Source: Sweltsa coloradensis
Lineage: Eukaryota > Arthropoda > Insecta > Plecoptera > Chloroperlidae
Length of the DNA: 64,000 nt
Assembly (NCBI GenBank): GCA_024449915.1
Contig: JAMZAV010000648.1
Coordinates: forward strand, 186,001 to 250,000
Reading direction: 5' to 3'
Shown here piece after piece: positions 47,851 through 59,035 of the stretch (the first letter of the stretch is position 1; each line of letters opens with the position of its first letter). The notes under the pieces were generated by a model. It made no database searches. It had not been told where the DNA came from and saw only the letters and a program-made list of their open reading frames with translations. The translations under genes were made by a program, and so were the position numbers.

Positions 47851-49682
47851 CTAGGAAGCTTCGCAAACGCTTTTTCAGGCGCGTTGTTGGATGAGCGTAA
47901 TTGTTTAAAAACGAAAAAAAGCGTTAAATTGCGATTTTCATAAGAGATAATTATTCGATTACGCTCAAATTTCACACAAATATATTAATTTAAAAAATTA
48001 AGGTTCTGTGAAAAAATTATTACAATCGGATAAAGCATGTAGGTGTTATAAGTCGAAGAAATTTTAAAAATCGAAAAAATCGTAAAATTGCGATTATATG
48101 AGAAATAATATTTCGATTGCGCTCAAATTTCACACGAATATATTAACTCATAAAATTAAGGTGCTGTGAAAACATCATTACAATCGGATAAAATATGTAG
48201 GTGTTATAAGGCGAAGAAATGTTAAAAATTTAAAAAAATCGTCAAATTACGATTTTGATGAGAAATAATTTTTAGATTATGCTCAAATTTCCCAAGACTA
48301 TATATCAATTTATAAAATAAAGGTTCTGTGAAAAAATCATTACAATCAAATAAAGCACGTAGGTGTTATCGAGTCCAAGAATTGTTTTAAAAATCGAAAA
48401 AAATCGTAAAATTGCGATTTTCATAAGAAATAATTTTATGATTGCGCTCAAAAACGTGTCAGTTCTAAGTTCAGAGATTTCGAAGGCCTCCAGAAAATTT
48501 CGTTGCAATTGAAGTATCGGTTTAGCCGGAATCGTGTTAACAAACACACAAAAATACAAAAAAACAAAAACAATCCAGATTCTTTTCTTCAGTGTAGTTG
48601 GATGAGCAAAGCAAAGACTTCAATTTCACTGACCCCCCAAAAAATTTAGCTCGGGTGTTTTTTTTTTTTTTGTCTGTTTGTTCGCTCTCTATAGTCCGGA
48701 TGTTAAGAGACTTGACCTTGCATTTTTTGATACAAGCAAGGCACTTGGCACACGTGTTCTAGGGACCATACCCTACTAATTTTGAGGTGGAGCCATCGTG
48801 ATATCCCGTGCAGGGACCCGTTATCGCATGTTGCCTACCCCTGCTGGTTTGAAGGGTTGATTAGCAAAACAATTAGGTGTTTGGTGATAGAAACTTGAAA
48901 TTTTTACCAAATAGAGGTAACATTAGGCTTAACATACTTGCAACGGGGAACTTCGGATTTCTTTATAGTTAAGGGATGATAGGGGTTTTAATTTTGGGGG
49001 TTGAATATTCCGATTTTAATTTTTATTGATGACACCCTTCGTGTAATATTGGACTTCTACGTTAAAGTACTTCCCAAAATCTTCAAACAAAATGATGGTG
49101 TTTAAACTATGACTAGCGACCCTTAATTTGGTCATAATGACCTGTTGACATAATGATCTGAGTTATGACCTACTTGAAAAATTGTTAAACATAGTCGTGT
49201 GACCACTCTATTTAAAGCTTAGATGAAGTAGAATAATATGAAATAAATTTCAACATGCCAGGTTGACCTGTGACCTTTTTCGTCCTTTATTTGACCTTGA
49301 TAACTGTTTCAGCATGAGCTGCATGACTGCATAATGTATACTTGTAGCACATCCAAATGCATGTGATGTATTAACAAGTTTATTTACTAAATGCACTCAA
49401 CATGTAATGTTATAAGGCTGCATTGCGAAGCGTTTTACTGTTGCGTTGATGGATGAGCAGTTTTGTACCATTGAACCATCTTTTAATTACTATACTTTTA
49501 CTTCGTCGTTTTTCGACGAATTTACATAGAATATACCATTTTAAAAGGAGTACCAAGTTACTGGTAGATCGTTATGGTAATAAACCACAAAAAAATTAAT
49601 AATAGTTAATGCGTTGTTGATGTTATTCTAATCCAAGGGTGAATCGTGGCCTATCAGTGGTCCGTTTTTCAAGTAACTGATT

Positions 49683-50640
49683 TTTATTTATTTATTTATT
49701 GTTGTTTATCCTTGTTATTATTACATTTTTTAACAACAAGAAAAGGCGTCGACGCTAGCAAATATTTTGCTAAAACACTTGATATCTTTGTGGAAGTCTC
49801 GTGCCGCGAAGAGCCACGGCACTTGGAGATGGTTCTCCCATAAGTACTCCTTACACATGGAAGGGAAATGACTTACTGGGCAGTCTTTGAGGGCGGGCGG
49901 CAGGTCGTTCCATGGGTTAACAACCCGGAAAGAAAAAGCACGTCGGCCGAGCACTACTTTGGCCGGAGGGGTTGGAGGAGGGGGTGCCTACTATCGTCGC
50001 CTCTCAACACGCGGCCCTGGATGATGCGCGCGCACACGTCATAATCAGTGGCACCTCTGAGGCATCTCTTAAAAAAACACCAGGTCGGTGTACTGCAGGT
50101 GCATGGTCATTCGTATAACCTGCTTCTGGTCACAGGGTGGGGGGATGTTACGGCCATGTATGAAATGCAATGCCCTTCTCTGCACCCTCTCAAGCTTGGT
50201 AGTGTTCTCAATGGTGGTTGGGTGCCATGCGGGGAGGCCGAAAGTCATGGTGGGCTTAACTAGCGACAGGTATGCCATACTCTTGACGCGCGGCGTGCAC
50301 CCGTGCAGATTGCGGGCCGCAAAACCCAGCACCTGCGCCGCCTTGGCCCGCACAATATCGGTGTGAACGTTCCATCGGAGGTCGCTTGTGATGTGCATTC
50401 CGAGGAGGCGCTGCTTGTGGGACGTACTCGAGTGGGACACCATCTATGGCGTACAGGAAGTATAGGGGTGCGCGCGCGCGTGATGTCCATCATTTTGAAA
50501 CTTGAGGGCGTTGAGGGGACATGCCATTGTTGTCGCACCAGATCTGAATGTCGTCTAGGTTGTTTGAAGGGCGTCTGCATCCTCTTGGGTGACCACGATG
50601 CAGTACAGGCTAGTTGCTCATCAATGGAGTCAAATTAACA
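49683..50640 (-). mobile_element. 5'-truncated non-LTR retrotransposon fragment
   Basis: Minus strand. RT thumb and C-terminal pieces: LLGMHITSDLRWNVH, MAYLSLVKPTMTFGLPAWHP, TKLERVQRRALHFIHG (50443-50069), then RAFSFRVVNPWNDLPPALKD (49954-49830), a stop near 49730, and a (AAAT)n tail at about 49683-49700. The catalytic palm is missing. More GC-rich than its surroundings, as expected of a younger coding insert. Confidence 0.85.
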
Positions 50641-50993
50641 AGGAATTGGTTCAGGTCCCCTTTCATTTGGGTGAAATGAACGGGTTTCTTATAAATGAAC
50701 CCAAAAAATGACTAGCTAGAAGTGAACTGTAGTATAACGTTATAAACAATAATATTAATAATACAAAACCAAAAAAACAAAAAAAACTGTATGAATCGCG
50801 CACCTTTTGGGGCAATTCCGAGAGCGCCACTCTCTCGCTCTCTGGTGGTGCGGCAGTGAGTACATTGCTAAATATTTTATTGGACCGCAAACAAGTTAAA
50901 CAAATTTCTACTCTTTAGAACAGCCACTCGACCTCTTGTTCATAAATCTATGGCCAAAATGACTAGTCTAGTCATCAACCAGGCTCATCGTCC

Positions 50994-51902
50994 TTGTCTG
51001 TATTGGGGGCGTTGAGATCTTGTACCAAATTGGATCAAGTAAAATGTCTTTTGAATACCAGTCAAAATAGTTATGTAGTAAATGCACCACCTGTATGCAA
51101 AAAATACGTGATGGGTCAAGCCCCTCCCTTCCCGGACCACTCAATTGCATTCCAAGATTATGTAGACAGTGTTTTTTCCTCCCTTCCTCAAGAAAGAACT
51201 AGCGTCTTGTTCTACGCTTAGATATCATCTGGGATAAGTACGACCCAATTAGTCTTTAAATATGAAACTGGACAAATATTTAGGACACTCGTACAAAAAT
51301 TTCCCAAAGGATGGCCATATTTTCTACGTGATTCAGGTAATAAAGAAGTTCTTTAGGATGTTAGCCTCCAGCATATCAATGACAAATGAGGAAGGCAAAG
51401 AAGTCATTAACACACTTGATACCCTCTTAGTTACCCATACCATACTAGACACGCTCATAATGCTACTGATGTGCTAGTCTTTGCAATCAGCTGTGTTCCG
51501 GAAATGACTGGCATTGAAGCGCTACAGAAGCATCTGGGGACTGGAAGAAACCTTCAGTATGTCGAAGCACACCTTGTTGCAGCTTATCTAGGTAAATAAC
51601 CGTATTGATTATGTTCTAAAAAAGGAAACTGGGAACCGATTTGAATTATCTACTGGTTATGCTATAGCACTTCCTATGTTCCACGCATTTTCGGGATGGA
51701 AACAGTGTCCTCATTTCGTGATAGTTATGGAAAAAGTCTGCATTCGATGCTTGGAGAGCGTTTCCTGATGCTACAAATGGTTTCATTGCCACTATTGTTG
51801 GAAAAGTGGAGGCTGTCATTGAGACTTTGTTTGGAGAAGTTTGCAGTAGTTTTGAATGACAATGGAGATCAATTTACATTCACGTATCAAGATCTACAAT
51901 AA
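50994..51902 (+). pseudogene. Decayed uncharacterised repeat-borne protein (TDVLV/GTG/HA-SGC family)
   Basis: Pieces appear in changing frames but in a fixed order: AFQDYVDSVFSSLPQ (about 51150), LDIIWDKYDPISL ending TAA (51210-51255), KYLGHSYKNFPKDG (51270), TDVLVFAISC (about 51464), GTGRNLQYVEAHLVAAYLG (51540-51594), LPMFHAFSG (51670-51695), TVSSFRDSYG (51699-51730), KKSAFDAWRAFPDATNGF then IVGKVEAVIETLFGEV (51731-51845). I recall this block order from abundant, unnamed repetitive genes of cnidarians, echinoderms and molluscs (HADTDVLVL..., GTG..R, HALTGCDT.S.F.GKGK). The biochemical role is not established to my knowledge. At least six frame breaks. Confidence 0.6.
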
Positions 51903-53864
51903 CGTACGCTTGAGATACCCTAAAAAAGTGTTAATTTTAAATTTTCACTTTTTTGATGAAACACGTACTTTACCGTGAATGAATGTCGCAAAATACTTTT
52001 CACCAAGAAAAACAAGACAGCTAGAAACGATTCCTCCGACCAAAGACGCCTTAGTACAGCACATTCGACGCTCAATCTATCAAGGAGTACACGCCTGGGA
52101 TCAAACTCTCTCCCTACAACAATAGCTGCCTTGGCCTTCTGAGTGGGGATGGAATATGACGGCAGATGGATGGGTGCCAGTGTGGACCATTCTTCCAATA
52201 GCTTCTGAAACATGTATAGAGTTTATACGATGCAGGGTGCGGGTGCAAGAAAGGATGTGGAGGATGATGCAAGTGTCTCAAACGTTAATGAAAGAACACA
52301 GCTCTGCCAGAGCGTCGCACTTTGTGAGCTTAAGTGAAAAAAATCCAAAACTTAACAAATTTGGTTAACTGCATAAGTAATTAATAAAGTACTATAATCA
52401 ACAATGGGTGTATTGTTACTTCCTCTTAATGAATATTAATCTAAAAAGTTTTACCATAACGATATATCAGGAACTTGGTACTCTTTTGAAAATGGTATAT
52501 TCTATGTAAACACGTTGAAAAACGACGAAGTAAAAGTATAGTAAAAAATGGTTCAATGGTACAAAACTACTCATCCATCAACGCAACAGTAAAAAGCGTT
52601 TGGCAATGCAGTCTTATAACATTACATGTTGAGTGCATTTAGTAAATAAACTTGTTTTACATCACATGCATTTGGATGTGCTACAAGTATACATTATGCA
52701 GTCATGCAGCTCATGCTGAAACAGTTATCAAGGTCAAATAAAGGACGAAAAAGGTCACAGGTCAACCTGGCATGTTGAAATTTATTTCATATTATTCTAC
52801 TTCATCTAAGCTTTAAATAGACGTGGTCACACGACTATGTTTAACAATTTTTCAAATTGGTTATAACTCAGATCATTATGTCAATAGGTCATTATGACCA
52901 AATTAGGGGTCGCTAGTCATATTTTAAACACCATCATTTTGTTTGAAGATTTTGGGAAGTACTTTAACGTAGAAATCCAACATTACACCAAGGGTGTCAT
53001 CAAATAAAAATTAAAATCGAAATGTTCAACCCCCAAAATTAAAACCCCCATCATCCCTTAACTATGAAGAAATCCGAAGTTCCCCGTCGCTAGTATGATA
53101 AGCCTAATGTTACCCCTATTTGGTAAAAATTTCAAGTTTCTATCACCCAAACACCGAATTGTTTTGCTAATCAACCCTTCAAACCAGCAGGGGTAGGCAA
53201 CATGCGATAACGGGTCCCTGCACGGGATATCACGATGGCTCCACCTCAAAAAATTTGTAGGGTATGGTCCCTAGAACACGTGTGCCAAGTGCCTTGCTTG
53301 TATCAAAAAATACAAGGTATGCCCCATATATATCCTTTAACATCCGGACTACTACTGGGAAAACGGCATATTATGCGATCTTGATGAAAATTTGAGGGGA
53401 CCTCCGAAATCTCTGAACTTAGAGGTGTTATTGTTTTTGGGTACAATCGAAGAAATATTTCTCATGAATATCGTACTTTTACGATTTTTTTCGATTTTTA
53501 GTGCGATATTTTCGTGACATTTGGGCCGATTCTGACCAAACGGGTGGGGCTACAACGTTCAGATTTCACATGTACATTAAGGTAATGGATGTATTGCTTT
53601 TTGAAAGAAAAAGTTGAAAAAGTTAGCCAGAATCCATAGAATAAAGGTTTTAATATGATTTTTTTTAGGTTTATAATAACAATTAACACGTAACAATAGA
53701 AACTGACAACAATCACCTACAATGCATTCAAAAAGCACTTGCAAAGGAAAAGTGGTCCTACGCAAAAAAAAACTTACAAAGAAAAAGCTCATCCATCAAC
53801 GCAGCGGGACTAAAGCGTTTTCCTAGTAGAATGGAATCTTCGCTTCACTTGCTACACTCATCTA

Positions 53865-54579
53865 AAAATCTATGCAAAGACGCAACGTTAGGAAAACAAT
53901 AATTATATTAATAGTTGATCACAGTGACAAAAATTATTATCCCACCAAACTTATATACTTTTAATATATCTCGGATATTTTGCCAGTCAGGGAAATATTA
54001 GTTTACAAGCTGACGCTGATATTAAAACAGTTATTTCAACGTAGAATATAAAATTCATATTGATCATAAGGCCTTTTGTATTCTAGCAAAAAGTGCAGGA
54101 TTGTACCTTAAGGCTATTCCACCGCGTTTTTCTATTTTCCAAAATATGCTACAAAGTCAAAATATAGTGAATGGCTTTGAAACATGGCTATTTTAGAAAA
54201 TCAAAAATATTTTTTCCAAATTTTTCTGATCCGGTACACGGCCAATATAGCCACCTCAAAATAATTTCAAACTTCAATTCGCCAGGGCACACCATTCAAC
54301 GTACGGTGTTGTGCTTTTGTGACATTAATTTTCAACTGTTTTTCTTTGGACTGACTGAGAGAAAACAGATTTATTTTAACAATTGTCTTTCCTGCGAATT
54401 TTTTCGTTTGGCGGTATTTTTTTTATTTTATTTTTTGAAAGATCATTCAGTACATTTATATATATTTTTAATAAGATTCTTTCATATATTTAAAGCATAA
54501 GATAAATTTAGCGTTATCCTTGCTTCGTGGAAATAATAAAGTCGAGTAAGTTAATTGTATTGGACCATGTGATTTTAAA
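53865..54579. other. Non-genic stretch
   Basis: A 109-codon plus-strand frame at 54171-54500 is rich in F/L/K and lacks domain features. It is probably chance in AT-rich DNA. Confidence 0.4.
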
Positions 54580-55216
54580 CTAGGAAGCTTCGCAAACGCT
54601 TTTCAGGCGCGTTGTTGGATGAGCGTAATTTTTAAAACGAAAAAAGCGTATAATTGTGATTTTCATAAGTAATAGTAATAGTTTTTCGATTACGCTCAAA
54701 TTTCACATTAATATATTAATAAATAAAATTAAGTTTCTGTGAAAAAATCATAACAATTGAATAAAGCATATCGGGGTTATAAGTCGAAGAAATTTAAAAA
54801 ATCGGAAAAAAAAACAAAAAATTGAGATTATAGTGAGAAATAATTTTTCGATTCTGCTCACATTCCACACGAATAAATTAATTCATAAAATTAAGGTTTT
54901 GAGGAAAAATCATTACAATCGGATAAAGTATGTAGGTGTTATAAGTTGAAGAATTTTTGAAAAAATCGAAAAAAATCGTAAAATTGCGATTTTTATGAGA
55001 AATAATTTTTCGATTGCGCTTAAAAAAGTGGCAGTTCTAAGTTCAGAGATTTCAAAGGTCTCCATAAAATTTCATCGCAATTGGAGTATTGTTTTAGCCG
55101 GAATCGTGTTAACAGACACACAAAAAAAAAAACAAAAAAAAAGAAAAAAAACATTCCGGATTTTTTTCTTCAGTGTAGTGAAATGGAATCTTCGCTTCGC
55201 TCGCTACGCTCATCCA
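54580..55216 (-). mobile_element. HINE/Helentron-like element, type A
   Basis: Minus orientation. A|CTAGGAAGCTTCGCAAACGC and GCGTTGTTGGATGAGCG at the left; 'ttcgcttcgctcgctacgct' and CATCCA|A at the right. It contains three 'acaat..gataaag.at' interior units and a poly-A/AAAG-rich stretch at 55120-55160. Confidence 0.82.
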
Positions 55217-55626
55217 ATGATTGTATGTATTTATGAATGTTATTGTATTCTGTTCTGTAACTGGAGGGCTATTCCAGAGTTTGCTCGAACTTCAAACGGG
55301 ACGGGATGATTCTTTTCACAACTTATTGCATTGTTAAAAGATTATTTTAAATTGTTTTATGCTGTAATAATGATGAAATAATATTAAACAAGTAATATTA
55401 CTTTATAAATATGATTTAAAACAACCTTTCAAGAATGAAATAAGCTGTGATACGATTTGTCCCCGTCCCGTTTGCATCTCGAGCAAGCTTAGGAATAGCC
55501 CTGCATTAAGTTACCATTGGATTGTATTCCATAACTTACATTTTTATTGTATAGATGGAAAGATTTAAAGAAGGTAATTTGTTAACATTTGTTAACATTT
55601 GTTAGTGTAAAAGTGTACAATCTTAA
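55217..55626. other. Spacer between HINEs
   Basis: 'ctggagggctattccagagtttgctcg' (55261) and 'cgagcaagcttaggaatagccct' (55479) form an imperfect inverted pair about 230 bp apart, with GGGACGGGATG / CCCCGTCCCGT words next to them. It may be another small foldback. Confidence 0.4.
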
Positions 55627-56302
55627 CTAGGAAAACGCTTAAGTCCCGCCGCGTTGTTGGATGAGCGTAATTGGTGAATTGAGCTGCCATGTGTTTTGCG
55701 GATTTTCTGTTGTTCTGTGAAAAAATCAGAACTTTGTTGAATTTTTTTTAAAATTAAATCAAATTAAATAAAAAATTAACTTTTTTTTAAATTAATCGTA
55801 ATTTTAAAAAAGGAAAAAATCGTAATATTGAAATTTTCATAAGAAATAATTATTCGATTGCGCACAAATTTTACACGAATATATTAATTCTTAAAATTAA
55901 GGTTCTGTGAAAAAATCATTATAATCGGATAAAGCATGTAGGAGCATGTACATATATTATATTTGCACTAGTGGAATTATTTTCTGTTGCAAATAAAGAC
56001 TTAATAATAATAATAAGTCGAAGAAATTTTTTAAAATCGAAAAAAATCGTAAAATTGCGATTTTCATGAGAAATAATTTTTCGATTGCACTCAAAAACGT
56101 GGCAGTTCTTAGTTCAGAGATTTCGAAGGCCTCCATAAAATTTCATCGCAATCGGAGTATCGGTTTAGCCGGAATCGTGTTAACAGACAGACAAAAATAC
56201 AGAAAGAAAGAAAGAAAGAAAAAAAAAACATTCCGGATTTTTTTCTCCAGTGTAGTGAAATGGAATCTTCGCTTCGCTCGCTACGCTCGCTACGCTCATC
56301 CA
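55627..56302 (-). mobile_element. HINE/Helentron-like element, type A
   Basis: Minus orientation. A|CTAGGAAAACGCTTAAGTCC, 'gcgttgttggatgagcgtaa', 'attgagctgccatgtgtttt', 'ctccagtgtagtgaaatgga' and a duplicated 'cgctcgctacg' before CATCCA|A. The 3' tip is the GGAAAACGC variant, as at 19840-20588, while 54580 has the GGAAGCTTCGC variant. A short (TAA)n tract at 56000-56014 interrupts the body. Confidence 0.82.
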
Positions 56303-56540
56303 ACTACTCAACAAACATAGTTCCACAGACAAGCTGCATGCGCAGCTTCTGTAAGGTCGAACAAATTATTTATGAAGTTTGTCTAAGGAAAAATGTGTAT
56401 ATTATTTTTTTAGATACAATAAAGCAAAATCACAAATATTATGTATTAAGTTTACACTTAAATTTCGAGGCCTAGTGTAATGAGAACTTATTAGTTTCTG
56501 TCAACTAGGTATGGGTCAAGTTGTGTTTGTCAACCTTGTT

Positions 56541-56862
56541 TGAGCGAGCGTAGCGAGCGTCTCCACTTGACTCTTATGGCTCGAATGTCTGTTTTTTTTT
56601 TCTTTCTGTTACTGCTTCGGTACAGGTCGCACCGTTTCTCTGATCGACCTGAAATTTTGCACACATGTACATACCACCTATGCGGGTTGCTGTATAGTTT
56701 TTGAACAAAATCCGATCGTTGGATATAAAAAATAAAAATAAATAAAATAAAAAAAATAGTAAAAAAATGTTCCGATCGTTATGAAATTTTGCAGGGTCAA
56801 ATAAGTACAACATTCTCTCCAATTTTACAAATTTTCAGCTAAATCGGTCAAGTGTAGATAGT
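56541..56862 (+). mobile_element. HINE type C, 3'-truncated copy
   Basis: It starts T|TGAGCGAGCGTAGCGAGCG then 'tctccacttgactcttatgg', 'ctcgaatgtctg', 'gatcgacctgaaattttgca', 'aatccgatcgttgg' and stops at 'ctaaatcggtcaag', just where the next copy begins. Confidence 0.7.
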
Positions 56863-57445
56863 TGAGCGAGCGAAGCGAGCGTCTCCACTTGACTCTTATG
56901 GCTCGAATGTCTGTTTTTTTTTAAAAAATTTTTTAGTTTTTTCTGTAACTGCTTCGATACAGGTCGCACCGTTTCTCTGATCGACCTGAAATTTTGCACA
57001 CATGTACATACCACCTAGGCGGGTTGCTGTATAGTTTTTGAACAAAATCCGATCGTTGGTTATAAAAAATAAAAAATAAAATAAAAAAATAAAAAAATAA
57101 AAATGTACCGATCGTCATGAAATTTTGCAGGGTCAATAAGTACAACATTCTATCCTACTTTCCAAATTTTCAGCTAAATCGGTCAAGACCTTAAAGACTT
57201 ATTGGTAATCATATTTCGAAAAATGATGTTAAAAATGAAGGAGGCAGTGAAGATACAAAGATACACTTTAGAAGGCATGACGTGAATTAGAACAATGCAA
57301 AGATGTTGGAATAGTATAAAGTGTACAATGTCAATATCCAGTTAGGCCTACACTATGTGGTGGGCCTTATGGGAATGTCGTACTCGGGTCATGTTGCACG
57401 TACCGGTGCTCGCTCAACAACGCGTCCAACTGAGCGTTTTCCTAG
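56863..57445 (+). mobile_element. HINE type C, complete copy
   Basis: T|TGAGCGAGCGAAGCGAGCG to 'gtgctcgctcaacaacgcg' and GCGTTTTCCTAG|T. The 3' tip and the GCTCAACAACGC block parallel the type A/B ends, with a different body. About 325 bp at its 5' side is a tandem copy of 56541-56862. Confidence 0.75.
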
Positions 57446-57635
57446 TTATATTTTAACAACAGTAACGTCTTTGGTAACGTTACCATGGCAACGAAAAGTC
57501 TCACTATGCACTGCCACCTAGAAGTAATCAAAATACTATCGAGGAAGCAGTGTATTATTTGTTATCAAAGAGTTAAAATAGTTTTCCCAAAGAAATGATG
57601 TCAAGGTCCTCTAGATGGCGGTGGATTTTATCCAT

Positions 57636-57782
57636 TCTCTCCTATTTTACAAATTTTCAGCTAAATCGGTCAAGACCTTAAAGACTTATTGGTATGTAAC
57701 ATTATGGGAATGTCGTACTCGGGTCGTGTTGCACGTACCGGTGCTCGCTCAACAACGCGACGGGACTTTAGCGTTTTCCTAG
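57636..57782 (+). mobile_element. HINE type C, 5'-truncated copy
   Basis: It contains 'caaattttcagctaaatcgg', 'tcaagaccttaaagacttat', 'gtgctcgctcaacaacgcga', 'cgggactttagcgttttcct' and AG|T. The segment duplicates the 3' end of the previous copy, separated from it by ~190 bp of unrelated DNA. Confidence 0.7.
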
Positions 57783-58785
57783 TTTAGTTTTTAAGTGTTT
57801 AGTAATTAGTACTCAAGTAACTTAAGTATTGCCTTGAGTCATCACTTACCAATATGAACAGCCAACACCCAACCAGTAACATCATGGAGTCTACCTTAGC
57901 CAATCACTATCTTTAGAGCTGCTAATTCACGAGTGATTTAAGTGAACCTCGAACAGTTGTACAGTACTGAAGTTTCCCTTATTTTTTCTGTTGAAAATAC
58001 GATCTGATTGACATCAAATATTACAATCTGCGGAAGCGCACATTGAAAAACAATTGACGTGGAATGTGTTTCATTTCGAAATGTTGTCGCAATGTTCTTG
58101 TTGGTTTATATCACTTTGATTTAATCACTTTGATTAACATGAAAAAAGGCGTTTTACGGAAACCTCATGCTGAATAGTCGCTATTTCCGGTTTCGGTTTA
58201 AAATAAAATATTCCAAAGAACATCACTATAATAGCCTTTTAATATTGGTGACATATGACTACAGGTTCCTACATCTTCAAGCATAACCATGTTCATCTGC
58301 TTTACAATTTCAAGGTTTCATCATACATGTTACACTTATGTAACGTTATGAGTCGTACAACCCAAACATTACACAATCAAACTCCTACAGAGGATTGAAT
58401 TCGGATTTTTCGCTCGCCTTTTACATCTTTGAATATGTTTCTTTTTACAACGCTTATATTAGCTTCATGTGTTTGTCTGTCTGTCTGTCTGGACGGAATC
58501 TTATAAACGATATTTCACCCACTTCCTAATGTCCGATCGAGCTGAAATTTTTCGCACATACGTATTCTTGATGACAATAGATGAATCAATTAACAGATTC
58601 ACTAATTAATCAATTAATTCATCGTAATTAATTAACCAAACAAAGTTCATATGGGAAATTAGTCACAGCTAGTAAGGATGGGCCAACCAGATGCAGAAAT
58701 TCGGACACGTCCAGTGAGCACATATTCGATTACAACATTCGTTAAGACTAAAAAGTATAAAATAATATTTCATGAAAAAATTTTT
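57783..58785. other. Non-genic stretch with an HINE-C-like fragment
   Basis: Around 58470-58560 '(tgtc)n' followed by 'gtccgatcgagctgaaattt' and 'ttcgcacatacg' resembles the type-C interior (tctgatcgacctgaaatttt, gcacacatgtac). No exon is seen. Confidence 0.45.
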
Positions 58786-59035
58786 TTTTAAAAACAACGC
58801 TTAGTGTTAAATGTACTAAAAAGGAAAAAATAAATTTTCGACCAACAAATTTGTGCCTTACTCGGAAATTAAAAGCGTTGGGCGCTTACGGTTTTGACAT
58901 AGATTACAGAATTTTGTTGTTCATGGAAGGAAAGCGCCCAACGCTTTTAATTTCCGAGTAAGGCACAAATTTGTTGGTCGAAAATTTATTTTTTACTTTT
59001 TAGTACATTTAACCCTAAGCGTTGTTTTTTTTTAA
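58786..59035. mobile_element. Foldback element, arms ~100 bp
   Basis: The arms at about 58786-58887 and 58933-59035 are near-perfect reverse complements ('gcccaacgcttttaatttcc', 'gagtaaggcacaaatttgtt') around a 45-bp loop, with A/T runs at the tips. No clear target duplication. Confidence 0.85.

Larger units (their letters stand above)
48694..53349. mobile_element. 4.66-kb element with ~890-bp terminal inverted repeats
   Basis: The arms at 48694-49580 and 52451-53349 are closely matching reverse complements, with tips GTCCGGATGTTAA, flanked by TA on each side. The loop (2.87 kb) holds a retrotransposon fragment (49683-50640, -) and decayed plus-strand coding pieces at about 50994-51902. Each arm also contains a HINE-like 3'-end motif (gcgttttactgttgcgttga, tggatgagc, at about 49437-49468, and its inverse near 52570). 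Arms are much longer than in Tc1/mariner. If the TA is the target duplication, the superfamily is not one I can name. Confidence 0.8.
48599..53826 (+). mobile_element. HINE type B, split by a large TIR element
   Basis: Plus orientation, T|TGGATGAGCAAAGCAAAG at the start and GCGTTTTCCTAG|T at the end. Own sequence is 48599-48693 plus 53350-53826. It aligns with the uninterrupted copy at 63054-63758: 'gacttcaatttcactgaccc', 'gtctgtttgttcgctct', then after the gap 'gcgatcttgatgaaaattt', 'gaccaaacgggtggggctac'. The 4.66-kb block between is a separate insertion. Confidence 0.8.
47851..53864 (-). mobile_element. HINE type A, split by a nested element
   Basis: Minus orientation. The 3' end is at 47851 (A|CTAGGAAGCTTCGCAAACGC ... 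GTTGTTGGATGAGCG). The body runs to 'cttcagtgtagt' at 48598. The missing 5' segment (agaatggaatcttcgcttca, ctcatcta) is found at 53827-53864. The gap between is exactly the type-B element at 48599-53826, so that inserted later. Own sequence totals about 790 bp. Confidence 0.8.

Noticed and set aside
50303..50638. 111-codon plus-strand frame
   Set aside because: Antisense of the retrotransposon RT fragment at 49683-50640.
50663..50890. Minus-strand frame with LPQKVRDSYSF resembling a LINE RT C-terminus
   Set aside because: Only about ten residues fit, and the rest is poly-Phe/Leu from T-rich DNA. Too weak to annotate.
54171..54500. 109-codon Phe-rich plus-strand frame as a membrane protein
   Set aside because: Hydrophobicity comes from T-rich codons. 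There is no ordered set of membrane segments, upstream exon or sister sequence.
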